Assembly (NCBI GenBank): GCA_947503155.1
Contig: CANNCL010000001.1
Location: forward strand, 682,001-746,000
Length of the DNA stretch: 64,000 nucleotides
Direction: 5' to 3'
DNA from: an uncultured Erythrobacter sp.
GTDB taxonomy: Bacteria; Pseudomonadota; Alphaproteobacteria; Sphingomonadales; Sphingomonadaceae
In this document: positions 8,982 to 18,200 of the stretch, piece by piece
Layout of the letters: each line of letters begins with the position of its first letter
Numbering within the stretch: the first letter of the stretch is position 1
Notes under the pieces: generated by a model
What the model saw: only the letters and a program-made list of their open reading frames with translations
What the model was told of the DNA's origin: nothing
The model's database searches: none
Translations under genes and position numbers: made by a program

Positions 8982-10831
8982 CCCCGATAAAGCCCGCCAA
9001 TTTGATCCTGATACCGGTCGCGGATTTTATGCCGCCGGATCTTCATGCTCGGCGTCATTTCTTCGTTCTCAATCGAAAACGCTTCGTCAGCAAACGCAAA
9101 TTGACGCACCTTTTCGGTCACAGACAGGTCTTTATTGACCCGGTCCAGCGCGCCGCGAACGGCATTTTTGAAGGCGGGCAGGTCTTGCAGCGCTTTCATG
9201 TCGAACTTTTCATCATTCGCGCGCGCCCATTCGAGCGCCCATTCCGCATCCGGCACGATCAGACCGACTACATATGGGCGCTTGTCACCGCTCACCATGG
9301 CTTGGGCAATTTCGGGTTGCAGGGTCAGCATCCCTTCGATCTTTTGCGGGGCAACATTGTCGCCCTTGTCGTTGACGATCATGTCTTTCTTGCGGTCGGT
9401 GATCACGATCCGGCCCTTGCTATCCAGATGACCGATATCGCCAGTATGCAGCCAGCCATCGATAATCGTGCGCGCGGTTTCGGCGTCGTTTTGCCAATAA
9501 CCATCCATCACCAATTCGCCCCGGCACAGGATTTCGCCATCTTCGGCGATTTTGACCTCAACGCCGCGCATGGGCGGGCCGACAGTGTCCATCTTCAGAC
9601 CGGCCGCGGGGCGGTTGCAGCTCATGATCGGGCCACTTTCGGTCTGGCCATACCCTTGCAGCATGGTGAGGCCCATCGCGTCGAAGAAATTGCCGACCTC
9701 TGGGTTGAGCGGCGCACCGCCGGAAACCATCGCTTTGATCCGGCCACCAAATTTTGCGCGAATTTTGGGGCGCAGGGTTTTTTCAACCAGCAAATCAAGC
9801 GGGCGGTCGCGTTTGCGTTTCTTGCCTTCTTTGGATTTTTCGCTGATTTTCAGCGCGTTATCCATCATGAAATTGGCAATGCGGCCCTGTTTCTCAATCT
9901 GTTTGATGATCCGGGTGCGTAGAACTTCGAATAGGCGTGGGACCACAACCATGATCGTGGGCTGCACTTCTTCGATATTGGAGGCGAGCTTTTCGAGCCC
10001 TTCGGAATAGTAAATCTCACCCGACAGCCCGATCGGCAGATATTGTCCGGCAGTGTGTTCATAGGCGTGGCTGAGCGGGAGGAAGGACAAAAACCGTTCA
10101 TCATTGACGCCGAAATCGTCGATTACGATGTCCGCTGCGCCGGCAATATTGCACAGGATCGCGCCGTGATGTTGTTTCACCCCGCGCGGTGCGCCGCCGG
10201 TGCCGCTGGTGTAGATCAAGCAGGCGGTGTCGCCGCGATTGATCCCCTCCGCCCGCGCCTTAACAGCGATCCGCGCGGCGGCGGCATCGCCTGCGATCAA
10301 ATCGGTCCAATTGTGATATTCAAAGCTGCTCGCTTGTTTCCGGTGAAGGTCTTCGATGCCGATCACGTGGTCGGCGATGCCGGTCTGCCCAATTGCTCCA
10401 ACGACGGGCCCCAGCAATTTCTCGTTGGATACGAACACCGCGCGCGCACCAGAATTGTCGAGAATATGCGCGTGGTCGCGTTCTGTGTTCGTGACGTAGG
10501 TTGGTACAGAAACGCATCCCGCTGCCATGATCGCCAAATCCGCGATGCACCATTCGGGCCGGTTTTCTGAAACCAATGCGACTCGGTCACCGTCGCAAAG
10601 CCCGATTTTCCGCAAATTTTCCGCAAGTAAGCAAACTTGGTCTGCGACTTCGCTCCAGCTTTGGGTGCGCCATTCGCCATCTTGTTTGCGCCCAAGGAAA
10701 GGCGCGTCGCCTTTTTCCTCGGCCCGTTTCAGAAACAGATCGACGAGATTGCGTGCGCTATCGACGTCCTGAAGGATCGGATCGTCGGCTGGATTGACTA
10801 CGGGCGGTATGTTGGAGGCGTGCACGGACAA
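8978..10831 (-). CDS. Long-chain acyl-CoA synthetase (AMP-forming)
   Basis: A 617-aa member of the adenylate-forming superfamily, which activates a fatty acid with ATP to acyl-AMP and then acyl-CoA. The P-loop-like motif is near residues 205-220 (LIYTSGTGGAPRGVK), the adenine-binding motif near 390 (GYGQTESGP), and the hinge/GD motif near 460 (WLHTGDIGHLDSKGRI then DRKKDMI). Length and the long insertion near residue 330 fit the FadD15/long-chain branch. No signal peptide is present. A free promoter region lies at 10832-10992. The carboxylic acid used is inferred, not read. Confidence 0.9.
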   Translation of the reverse strand: MSVHASNIPPVVNPADDPILQDVDSARNLVDLFLKRAEEKGDAPFLGRKQDGEWRTQSWSEVADQVCLLAENLRKIGLCDGDRVALVSENRPEWCIADLAIMAAGCVSVPTYVTNTERDHAHILDNSGARAVFVSNEKLLGPVVGAIGQTGIADHVIGIEDLHRKQASSFEYHNWTDLIAGDAAAARIAVKARAEGINRGDTACLIYTSGTGGAPRGVKQHHGAILCNIAGAADIVIDDFGVNDERFLSFLPLSHAYEHTAGQYLPIGLSGEIYYSEGLEKLASNIEEVQPTIMVVVPRLFEVLRTRIIKQIEKQGRIANFMMDNALKISEKSKEGKKRKRDRPLDLLVEKTLRPKIRAKFGGRIKAMVSGGAPLNPEVGNFFDAMGLTMLQGYGQTESGPIMSCNRPAAGLKMDTVGPPMRGVEVKIAEDGEILCRGELVMDGYWQNDAETARTIIDGWLHTGDIGHLDSKGRIVITDRKKDMIVNDKGDNVAPQKIEGMLTLQPEIAQAMVSGDKRPYVVGLIVPDAEWALEWARANDEKFDMKALQDLPAFKNAVRGALDRVNKDLSVTEKVRQFAFADEAFSIENEEMTPSMKIRRHKIRDRYQDQIGGLYRG

Positions 10832-10992
10832 AAATTCCTCTTCCCGCTCAATATGGGGCTGTTTTCAGCCTCCGGCGAGCTAACATTTGGTTGCGATTAT
10901 CGGCAAATTAAGCGTTCAAAGCCGTAGCGGCAAGCGCTTGTGTCGCTAAGCAAGCTGTGACTTGGGCGCCAGCGCATTGATATTGCGAAGGC

Positions 10993-12708
10993 TCATTCAT
11001 ATCCGAGCATGTCGGCGACGCGCGGATCGCCTGCCGATTCCCAGCCATTTTCGGTTCGCAGCAAAGCATTTGCCTTCCCGCGAGGGGAAAGCAGCCGGAT
11101 TTGGCCATGACCCAGCGCTTGCAATTCGTCGGTCATATCGGCGATCACGCTGCCTTCTTCAGTGATAACAGTCGGACCAAACGCCATGATCAATGGCAGA
11201 CCGAGAGCCTCCTGCGCGCTCATGCCGAAATCAATCACGCCAATGATGGAGCGCGCGACTTGTACAGGGATCGTTGGACCGCCTGCTGCGCCGATCACCA
11301 ACACAACCTCGCCGTCTTCGTCGAACACAATCGTCGGAGCCATTGAGGAACGGGGGCGCTTACCCCCTTCTACGCGGTTCGCGACGGGCACACCGTCAAT
11401 GTCGGGCGAGGAGCTGAAGTCGGTCAGTTCATTGTTGAGGTAAAATCCGCCAAAATGCAGGCCTGAACCAAATGCCCCTTCAATGGTGGAGGTGTAGCTG
11501 ATCGCATTGCCTTGTGCATCAACGACAGAGAAATGCGTGGTGCCGTTTTCTGGCGGCTCATCACCATCGGCGCGGGCGAGCGGCGCGCCTGGAGGAGTGC
11601 CTGCTTCGACAATATCGAGAGCGGAAGCCGGATTGATGAGCGCGCTGCGGGAGGCAACATAGGCCGGATCGACCAGACCAGCGACGGGCACTTCAACAAA
11701 GTCTGCATCGCCGATGTAAAGTTCCCGGTCGGCATAGGCGATCCGCTGAGATTCTAAGAAAAGGTGCCAGAATTCTGGGCTTTGCGGGCCAAGTGCGGCG
11801 ATATCAAACCGCTCCAACTGCCCCAGCATTTGTGCGACGGCGACACCGCCGGAACTGGGCGGACCCATGCCGCAAATCGTGTAAGTGCGATAAGGTGCGC
11901 AAACGGCGCCGCGTTCTTTGGCCGTATAGCCGTGAATATCGCCGGCCGTCATCCGGCCATCTTGCGGAGTGGCCTGCGCCACATAGGCAGCAAGCGCATC
12001 TGCGTTTGCATCATACATCGCCGCCGGACCGTCATTTGCGATCCGTTCGAGAGTATTTGCCAGTTCCGGTATTGTGATGCGCGTGCCGACGGGTTTTGGC
12101 TCTCCATCGGCGGTGTAAAAAATGGCGCGCGCCGCTTCGGTGTGCCCGCCGCGTTCGGACCGACTGGACAGCGATCCGTTCAACCGGCGGTTCATCAAAA
12201 ACCCATCGCGGGCCAGCGCGATTGCCGGTTCAAATAAGTCCGCCCAAGGCAGCTTGCCGTGTTGCTCATGCGCCTGCGCCGCGAGCGCGATATTGCCCGG
12301 AACGCCGACGCTCAGACCAGAGATAACCCGCGCCTCATATTCAAGCCGCTCTCCGTCGGTATCAAGAAAACGCCTACCGGTTGCCGCAGCAGGAGCGATT
12401 TCGCGTCCGTCAAATGTTGTTACGCCATTGTCGCCGGCGTGGATCATGAATCCGCCGCCGCCAATGCCGGAACTTTGCGGTTCAACCACGGTCAGCGCGA
12501 GCATGACTGCAATCGCCGCGTCGGTTGCGGAGCCGCCCTTTGCCAATATCGCCTCACCCGCCGCGGCCGCACGCGGATCAGCAGCGCTGACGGCGCCCTC
12601 AGGCTCGCTCTGCGTGGTTTGCGCCGCGCTGGCGACCGGTGCGGAATAATCTGCGCAGCCGCTGAGCAGCAACGCAATGGGCGATAAAAGTGCGAAGGTT
12701 CTAAGCAT
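10993..12708 (-). CDS. ggt: Gamma-glutamyltransferase, lipoprotein-type signal
   Basis: A 571-aa periplasmic Ntn hydrolase that cleaves glutathione and gamma-glutamyl compounds. It is made as a proenzyme and cuts itself before the catalytic Thr in NGTTHFSVVD. Other signatures are GGSATDAAIAVMLALTVVEP near residue 60, SSGIGGGGFM and GKRPRSSMAPT. The N-terminus (LSPIALLLSGC) is a good lipobox, suggesting membrane anchoring. ATG 12708 gives this signal directly. It lies 11 bases after the pyrD stop, so both are probably one transcript. Confidence 0.93.
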   Translation of the reverse strand: MLRTFALLSPIALLLSGCADYSAPVASAAQTTQSEPEGAVSAADPRAAAAGEAILAKGGSATDAAIAVMLALTVVEPQSSGIGGGGFMIHAGDNGVTTFDGREIAPAAATGRRFLDTDGERLEYEARVISGLSVGVPGNIALAAQAHEQHGKLPWADLFEPAIALARDGFLMNRRLNGSLSSRSERGGHTEAARAIFYTADGEPKPVGTRITIPELANTLERIANDGPAAMYDANADALAAYVAQATPQDGRMTAGDIHGYTAKERGAVCAPYRTYTICGMGPPSSGGVAVAQMLGQLERFDIAALGPQSPEFWHLFLESQRIAYADRELYIGDADFVEVPVAGLVDPAYVASRSALINPASALDIVEAGTPPGAPLARADGDEPPENGTTHFSVVDAQGNAISYTSTIEGAFGSGLHFGGFYLNNELTDFSSSPDIDGVPVANRVEGGKRPRSSMAPTIVFDEDGEVVLVIGAAGGPTIPVQVARSIIGVIDFGMSAQEALGLPLIMAFGPTVITEEGSVIADMTDELQALGHGQIRLLSPRGKANALLRTENGWESAGDPRVADMLGYE

Positions 12709-12719
12709 GGCGAATATCG

Positions 12720-13802
12720 CTATTCGCTTCCCACCGCCTCTGCAATGTTTGCGAAGCCATCGCGCTTCATTAATCGCGCTAGCCCGGCGGCGATCTGCGC
12801 GCCAAGGCCCGGCCCGTGATAGACCATTGCGGAATAAAGTTGGATCAGGCTCGCGCCAGCTTGGATGCGTTCCCATGCATGATCGGCGGACGCAATGCCG
12901 CCCACGCCGACCAAAGGAATCGCGCCGCCGGTTGCCTTGCGGAAATCTCGAATGCGTTGAAGCGCCAGTTCACGCAAAGGCGCACCAGAAAGTCCGCCGG
13001 TTTCACCCGCATGGTGAGAACGAAGGTCAGGGCGGGAAATGGTGGTGTTGGAAACGATGAGTGCACCGAGCCCTTTATCCAAGGCAATGCGCGCAATCGC
13101 ATCGATATCGGCGGGCTCTAGGTCCGGCGCGACCTTCAGGAAGATCGGCGGCAGAGATTGAGTAGCCGCTGCGCCTCTTGCTTCGATCACTGCGTCGATC
13201 AATTCCGTAAGCGCGCCTTCATCTTGCAATGCGCGCAGGCCCGGCGTGTTGGGGCTGGAAATATTCACCGCGAGATAACTGGCCAAAGGCGTCATCAGCC
13301 GGGCCATCTGCGCATAATCGGCGATTCGGTCCGGCGAATCTTTATTCGCGCCAATATTGATGCCGACAATGCCCGGCCTGTTACCGCGCGCCTCTAAGCG
13401 GGTCAGCGCCGCCTGTGCGCCCGAATTGTTGAAACCCATCCGGTTGATGACGGCTTTATCTTCCACCAACCGGAACAGGCGCGGCTTGGGATTGCCAGAC
13501 TGGGGCAGGGGGGTGATCGATCCGACTTCTGTGGAGCCAAACCCGAGGCCCAATAGAGCGTCGGGAACTTCGGCATCCTTGTCGAAGCCCGCGGCGACAC
13601 CCACTGGGTTTGGGAAATTAAGCCCTGCGACCTCTATCGCGAGCTTACCCGGCCGCGACGCTGAGGATCGCGCGCCCTTGCTCGGCAGCGCCTTGAGCGC
13701 AGAAATGGCCATCCGGTGGCCGGTTTCCGAATCGAGTGCAAAGATTGCTGGGCGGGCAATTTTGAACAATTTGGGGTCGAAGAGGCTTGGGCGGAATGTC
13801 AT
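12720..13802 (-). CDS. pyrD: Dihydroorotate dehydrogenase, quinone-dependent (class 2)
   Basis: A 360-aa FMN enzyme oxidising dihydroorotate to orotate in pyrimidine synthesis and passing electrons to quinone. Class 2 features are an N-terminal helical extension for membrane contact (residues 1-45) and the catalytic Ser in NISSPNTPGLR, where class 1 has Cys. FMN-binding segments include NPVGVAAGFDKDAE, FLKVAPDL and GVGGIASADHAWE. It is the first gene of a pyrD-ggt unit. Confidence 0.96.
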   Translation of the reverse strand: MTFRPSLFDPKLFKIARPAIFALDSETGHRMAISALKALPSKGARSSASRPGKLAIEVAGLNFPNPVGVAAGFDKDAEVPDALLGLGFGSTEVGSITPLPQSGNPKPRLFRLVEDKAVINRMGFNNSGAQAALTRLEARGNRPGIVGINIGANKDSPDRIADYAQMARLMTPLASYLAVNISSPNTPGLRALQDEGALTELIDAVIEARGAAATQSLPPIFLKVAPDLEPADIDAIARIALDKGLGALIVSNTTISRPDLRSHHAGETGGLSGAPLRELALQRIRDFRKATGGAIPLVGVGGIASADHAWERIQAGASLIQLYSAMVYHGPGLGAQIAAGLARLMKRDGFANIAEAVGSE

Positions 13803-13944
13803 TGTCGCTGCCTAAGCCAAAATTTTGCGCGGCTGTCGAGAGGTCAAAGCCTCCAAACGCACGGTATTGAGCCGAATTTTCAGCGCAACAGATGCGAAAA
13901 CCAGCTTGTCGTTTGCATACAATTGTTTCTGCGGACCCCCGTCT

Positions 13945-14037
13945 AGACACTTCTTGCGACCCGAAGGGCTCGGAGCAGCGATGCGAAGAGTTCCTCAACT
14001 CAAATGGGCGGTTCCCTTGCGGAGCCGCCCTTTTTTT
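13945..14037 (+). ncRNA. Candidate small RNA or transcribed leader with two hairpins
   Basis: No gene on the plus strand precedes the strong intrinsic terminator at 14006-14037, so a short transcript must end there. Just upstream a second hairpin, GAGTT-CCTC-AACTC (13988-14001), exposes a CCTC loop that could pair with Shine-Dalgarno sequences. A TACAAT hexamer at 13918-13923 is a possible -10 element. It could be a free small RNA of roughly 90-110 nt or an attenuator for the AraC-type gene starting at 14089. The 5' end is a guess. Confidence 0.4.
14006..14037 (+). terminator. Strong intrinsic terminator upstream of AraC-type gene
   Basis: A 10-bp stem GGGCGGTTCC/GGAGCCGCCC (one U-G pair) with a CTTGC loop is followed directly by seven T residues. 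It is textbook Rho-independent in the plus direction, but lies before, not after, a plus-strand gene. Confidence 0.88.
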
Positions 14038-14088
14038 GTGTCAAAACAAATTGAAAGCCATTACACGCTGGGCAACGGGGCGTATTCG

Positions 14089-15015
14089 ATGGTTGATTTC
14101 CAAGACTCGATTAGAGCCGAAAACGGCATGGAAACAGACGAGTTGGGCTTTGAGCTTACTGAAAGCTCGCTCATCAATGTCGACTATATCGCGCCGCCCG
14201 CCGCGATCAGCGATTACGTCACCACACTGTATCATTTCCGCTGTGATGAGCGGAAGATTCGCGATGTTCAGCCCTCATCCGTGGGGCATCTTGCGCTGTT
14301 CCCGTTTGGCAAAGGGGAAATGCATTTCCGCGCTGGTCATAAAGATCCAAACTACGAAGTCGCCGTGATGACGCCGCTTTCGACGGCGAATCCGATCATC
14401 GTCGATGGCCCTTTTCATGTTGTCGGAGCCGCCCTTACGCCGCTGGGCTGGGCGTCCTTGACCGGCCTTCATGCTGGTGAGCACCGGGACCGGTTGCGCC
14501 CCGCAAGCGAGGTTTTGGGCGAAGATGTTGCTGTGATTGGTGACGCTCTGAATGCGCATTACCGCGCGGGAACGAAGACCGGGCGTGAATGCGCTTTGGC
14601 GCTCAGCGAATATATTGGCGGCAAGGTAAAGCCGATCAATTCGCGCCATGCGGATCTGATCAAAGTCGTAAATACATGGCTTGGGTCATCGCTTAGCCCT
14701 GATCTTGCCGATTTGCTCCACCGGGCGGCCTATTCCGAACGTCAGGTTCAACGCCTGACAGAACGGTATTTCGGCCTTTCACCGCAAGCCTTGGCGCGCA
14801 AATACCGGGCCTTGAGGGCGGCTGCCTTGCTGTCTTTCCCGCAATTGACCCCAGAATTTGAGGCGGAACTGGGCGATGCGTTCTTTGATCAATCGCATAT
14901 GATCCGCGAGATCAACCGGTTCGTCGGCCGCACACCAGCGCGGTTGCGCGATTTGGACAGCCCCTATCTTTCAGAGATGATTGCGCCGAAGAATTTGCGC
15001 GAATTGGGCTCTTAG
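14089..15015 (+). CDS. AraC-type transcriptional regulator, paralogue 1
   Basis: A 308-aa protein. The N-terminal ~170 residues form a sensor-like region (GHLALFPFGKGEMHFRAG; VVGAALTPLGWASLTGL). The C-terminal part is an AraC-type double helix-turn-helix: YSERQVQRLTERYFGLSPQALARKYR (read in parts) and the final MIREINRFVGRTPARLR. ATG 14089 is favoured; 14128 is an alternative. A second gene of the same architecture lies at 17182-18087, with LGSSL.PD and ERYFG.SPQALARK/RYFGYTPAALARK matches. Ligand unknown. Confidence 0.82.
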   Translation: MVDFQDSIRAENGMETDELGFELTESSLINVDYIAPPAAISDYVTTLYHFRCDERKIRDVQPSSVGHLALFPFGKGEMHFRAGHKDPNYEVAVMTPLSTANPIIVDGPFHVVGAALTPLGWASLTGLHAGEHRDRLRPASEVLGEDVAVIGDALNAHYRAGTKTGRECALALSEYIGGKVKPINSRHADLIKVVNTWLGSSLSPDLADLLHRAAYSERQVQRLTERYFGLSPQALARKYRALRAAALLSFPQLTPEFEAELGDAFFDQSHMIREINRFVGRTPARLRDLDSPYLSEMIAPKNLRELGS

Positions 15016-15087
15016 CGCCCGCTTAGCCGGCACTAACCGTGCTGCACACCGTTTGAAGATCAAGAGCAAGTCATATTGAGGACCACC

Positions 15088-16953
15088 ATGCGACGCATTT
15101 CGGCACCCCACTTTAGCCTGATTTCCGCCTCCATTGCCGCATTGGCCCTAACGGGTTGTACGGCCATGTCGCAGGCCCCGATTGTGAGCGCCGCGCCGCC
15201 AGAGGCCGCTCCTCCCGCCGCACCGGCACAGACGGCGGTTTCGCTGGCTGAGATGTTCGAAGCCTATGACCGCGCCAACTTGGATATGTCCCCGATTAGC
15301 AAATCATATCGCGGCATTCGTGACGCGGATTATGGGCGCTGGGATGAGGTGTCTGACGCAGCAGACGAAGCGCAATTTTCCCTGATGCAAGACACGGTCG
15401 CCGCTATGCGAGCGGATTACGATCTCGCCGCACTGCCGGATCAAGATGCGCTGTCTTACCGCCTGTTTGAATTGCTGGCAGAGCGCCGGGCGTCGCTTTA
15501 TCCGTTCCGCGAATATGGGTTTTTGTTCGACCACCGGCGCGGTGCGCACACCAATATTCCGGCATTCCTGATTAACATTCACCGGGTCAGCTCGCTGACC
15601 GACGCAGAGGCGTATGTTTCGCGGATTGAGGGGATTGGCCCGCAGCTCGACGCCTTGACCGCCGAAGCGCGCGAGCGTGCCGATGCTGGCGTGATGCCGC
15701 CCGATTGGGTTTATCCCTATGTGATCGCCGATCTCGAAGCGCTGATCGCAGCGGGCGATGACAATGCGATATTGAACGACTTTGACGCAAAACTTGCGCC
15801 GCTCACGCCCGATTTGCCGGATGGGACAGAGGCAGAGGCCAGCGCGATCATTTATCTGTCAGAAATGGCGAAAGAGGCTTGGAACACTTCGGCATTGCCG
15901 GGTTATCAAAGGCTGCTGGCCGAAATGCGCCGCCAACAGGCGATTGCGCCGACTGACGATGGCATCTGGCGGTTGCCTCAGGGTGAGCAATATTACGCAG
16001 CATTGCTCGCGAGCTACACCACAACGAACCTATCCGCCGATGAAATTCACAATATCGGCCTGCGCGAAGTGGAGCGGATCCACGGCGAAATGCGCGCCAT
16101 CATGGATCAAGTGGGTTTTGAGGGCAGTTTGCAGGACTTCTTTGAATTCACCCGCACGGATGATCAATTCTTCTACACCAGCCGCGAGGAATATGTCGCC
16201 GATGCACAGGCCGCGATTGATCGGCTGGCGACGCGGATGCCTGAATTCTTTGGCGTGCTGCCAACCGATCCGCTGACGATCAAGCCGGTTGAGGCATTCC
16301 GCGAACGCAGCGCGGGCAAAGCGTTCTATCAACGCCCTGCCCCCGATGGTTCGCGCCCCGGCACCTATTATGTGAACCTCTATAACCTGCGCGACATGTC
16401 GAAAAATGAGCTGGAGGCGCTCGCCTATCATGAGGGGCTTCCCGGCCACCATCTTCAACTCTCGATCCAAACACAGTTGGGCGGTTTGCCAGCATTCCGG
16501 CGGTTTGGCGGCGTAACGGCCTATTCGGAAGGCTGGGGATTGTATTCAGAAGAGCTCGGCAAAGACATGGGCTTCTACACCGATCCTTACTCCGATTTCG
16601 GGCGACTTGGCATGGAATTGTGGCGCGCCTGCCGATTGGTGGTCGATACCGGTATCCATTCCAAACGCTGGACCCGCGAAGAGGCCATCGAATACCTCGC
16701 CGTCAACACACCCAACCCCCAAGGCGATATCGTCAAAGCGATTGAGCGCTACATAACCACGCCGGGCCAAGCGACCGCCTATATGATCGGCAAGCTCAAG
16801 ATCATGGAATTGCGCGAGATAGCCCGCAGCGAATTGGGTGATGATTTTGACATTCGCGGATTTCACGACGCGATCCTGACCAGTGGCCCGGTCCCGTTGT
16901 CGATCATGGAAGAAAACGTGTTGCAATGGGTGGAGACGCAGCGTTCGCGTTGA
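15088..16953 (+). CDS. DUF885 family lipoprotein, predicted metallopeptidase
   Basis: A 621-aa exported protein. The signal ends in a lipobox (LALTGC), so it is likely a lipoprotein facing the periplasm. DUF885 proteins resemble thermolysin-clan peptidases: YHEGLPGHHLQLS carries the HExxx..H zinc-type motif near residue 455, and YSEGWGLYSEELGKDMG carries the downstream Glu. ATG 15088 has an upstream TGAGGA ribosome binding site. It is flanked by two AraC-type regulators on the same strand, which may control it. The peptide substrate is unknown. Confidence 0.87.
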   Translation: MRRISAPHFSLISASIAALALTGCTAMSQAPIVSAAPPEAAPPAAPAQTAVSLAEMFEAYDRANLDMSPISKSYRGIRDADYGRWDEVSDAADEAQFSLMQDTVAAMRADYDLAALPDQDALSYRLFELLAERRASLYPFREYGFLFDHRRGAHTNIPAFLINIHRVSSLTDAEAYVSRIEGIGPQLDALTAEARERADAGVMPPDWVYPYVIADLEALIAAGDDNAILNDFDAKLAPLTPDLPDGTEAEASAIIYLSEMAKEAWNTSALPGYQRLLAEMRRQQAIAPTDDGIWRLPQGEQYYAALLASYTTTNLSADEIHNIGLREVERIHGEMRAIMDQVGFEGSLQDFFEFTRTDDQFFYTSREEYVADAQAAIDRLATRMPEFFGVLPTDPLTIKPVEAFRERSAGKAFYQRPAPDGSRPGTYYVNLYNLRDMSKNELEALAYHEGLPGHHLQLSIQTQLGGLPAFRRFGGVTAYSEGWGLYSEELGKDMGFYTDPYSDFGRLGMELWRACRLVVDTGIHSKRWTREEAIEYLAVNTPNPQGDIVKAIERYITTPGQATAYMIGKLKIMELREIARSELGDDFDIRGFHDAILTSGPVPLSIMEENVLQWVETQRSR

Positions 16954-17181
16954 ACCGTTCCGTGTGAATAGACCAAACGCTTTGCATGTCGCTGTGATAC
17001 AAGGCGTTATGACCCGAGGCCGATATCTGCAAACTCAAGTGCCGACCACAATCGGCGCGGCAGAGCCTGTCGCAGAGGCGCTGGGGACGGCAAGGCAAGC
17101 GGGTCGCACTTGGCTTGCTATGCCGTCCCACTGTTTTCTGGCGCCGCAATCCTTGGCCCGGCGATTTGTGGGAACGCGGGA

Positions 17182-18087
17182 ATGATCGCGACTCCCGGCT
17201 TTGACGCCAGCACCGATCAGTTTCGCCTGACCTATTTTGATCCCCCGGCCGGTCTCGAAAGATACGTCCTCGCCCTGTTTCATTTTGAATGGGACGCGGC
17301 CGAGATCAGCGATCGGCATCCCGGCGCGCTGGGCCAATTGTTTCTAACACCGCGCGGCACAGGTTCGATTGAACTCGCGGGCCGGGCGCACCCGTTAGAG
17401 GGCGAAGCGCAGATGTTCAGCGGTTTCGAAACCGCGTCCCTGATGAAAGTAAGCGGCCCGTGGCATTCTTTTGGGGCCTCGCTGTCCCCCTTGGGTTGGG
17501 CGGCTTTGTCCGGTGTGCCCGCCAACGCGCATCTCAATCGGCTCGCCCCTGCGCAAGAATTCTTGGGCGCGGATATCGATCAATTCGCAGGCGCGCTGAA
17601 TGAACAATATCGGCAAGGCGACGTTTCTGGCGAGGCGGCATGCCGTGCGCTGGGGGAATGGATTGCACCGCGGCTTCAGCCAATCCCGCCAGATCATGAC
17701 GCGCTTGTTGAACTGACGCTGGCTTGGCTAGGCAGCTCGCTCCATCCTGACGTTGAGACGCTGTTTACACGGCTCGATTATTCGCGCCGACAATCAGAGC
17801 GGCTGGTGTCACGTTATTTCGGTTATACGCCTGCGGCCTTGGCCCGAAAATTGCGTGCGGTCCGGGCTGCTAATTTGCTCGCGCAGCCGCAATTGACCGA
17901 TGAGGGTGAGGCCGAAATTGCGGCGGCGTTTTACGATCAACCCCACATGATTCGCGAGATTCGCCACTATTGCGGCTACACGCCAGCGCGGCTTGGCGGG
18001 GCGGATGAACCGCTGTTTCAAACGATGTTGCGGATGAAAAACCTCGACAGGCTAAAGCACTTCCGCAGCATTGGCGCGCCGGAATAG
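17182..18087 (+). CDS. AraC-type transcriptional regulator, paralogue 2
   Basis: A 301-aa protein with the same layout as the gene at 14089: an N-terminal sensor-like domain (LGQLFLTPRGTGSIELAG; FGASLSPLGWAALSG) and a C-terminal AraC helix-turn-helix (YSRRQSERLVSRYFGYTPAA; MIREIRHYCGYTPARLG). The two probably arose by duplication and then diverged. ATG 17182 sits right after a GGAACGCGGG stretch; longer starts lack support. The 228-base gap before it contains no other gene. Confidence 0.82.
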   Translation: MIATPGFDASTDQFRLTYFDPPAGLERYVLALFHFEWDAAEISDRHPGALGQLFLTPRGTGSIELAGRAHPLEGEAQMFSGFETASLMKVSGPWHSFGASLSPLGWAALSGVPANAHLNRLAPAQEFLGADIDQFAGALNEQYRQGDVSGEAACRALGEWIAPRLQPIPPDHDALVELTLAWLGSSLHPDVETLFTRLDYSRRQSERLVSRYFGYTPAALARKLRAVRAANLLAQPQLTDEGEAEIAAAFYDQPHMIREIRHYCGYTPARLGGADEPLFQTMLRMKNLDRLKHFRSIGAPE

Positions 18088-18140
18088 GCATTCGCTAAAA
18101 AGGTTCCGCTTGAAATCGGATCAAATGGCGCGTATTTGAA

Positions 18141-18164
18141 ATACGACTGATTTAGTCCGATTTA
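18141..18164. promoter_or_regulatory. IscR-type binding box of the SUF operon
   Basis: ATACGACTGATTTAGTCCGA contains GACT (18145-18148) and AGTC (18154-18157) separated by five bases, the core of the IscR type 1 site (ATA...GACT.....AGTC...TAT). It lies 37 bases upstream of an Rrf2 regulator with three cysteine ligands. The natural reading is autorepression by the [2Fe-2S] form of that regulator, relieved when clusters are short. Confidence 0.75.
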
Positions 18165-18178
18165 AGAATCGTTCTCAA
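18162..18178. promoter_or_regulatory. Iron-responsive (Fur/Irr-like) palindrome in the SUF promoter
   Basis: TTAAGAATCGTTCTCAA is a palindrome, TT.AGAA-TCG-TTCT.AA, and closely resembles the TGAGAAT.ATTCTCA core of Fur boxes. It partly overlaps the edge of the IscR-type box. Together the two sites suggest that the operon senses both iron and cluster status. The regulator that binds is inferred only from site shape. Confidence 0.55.
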
Positions 18179-18200
18179 TAACTTAGGTTTCCCCGCCGCT

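Noticed and set aside
13803..14088. 6S RNA as an identity for the hairpin region
   Set aside because: The short length and lack of a long central bulged stem do not fit; only a generic small RNA or leader is proposed.
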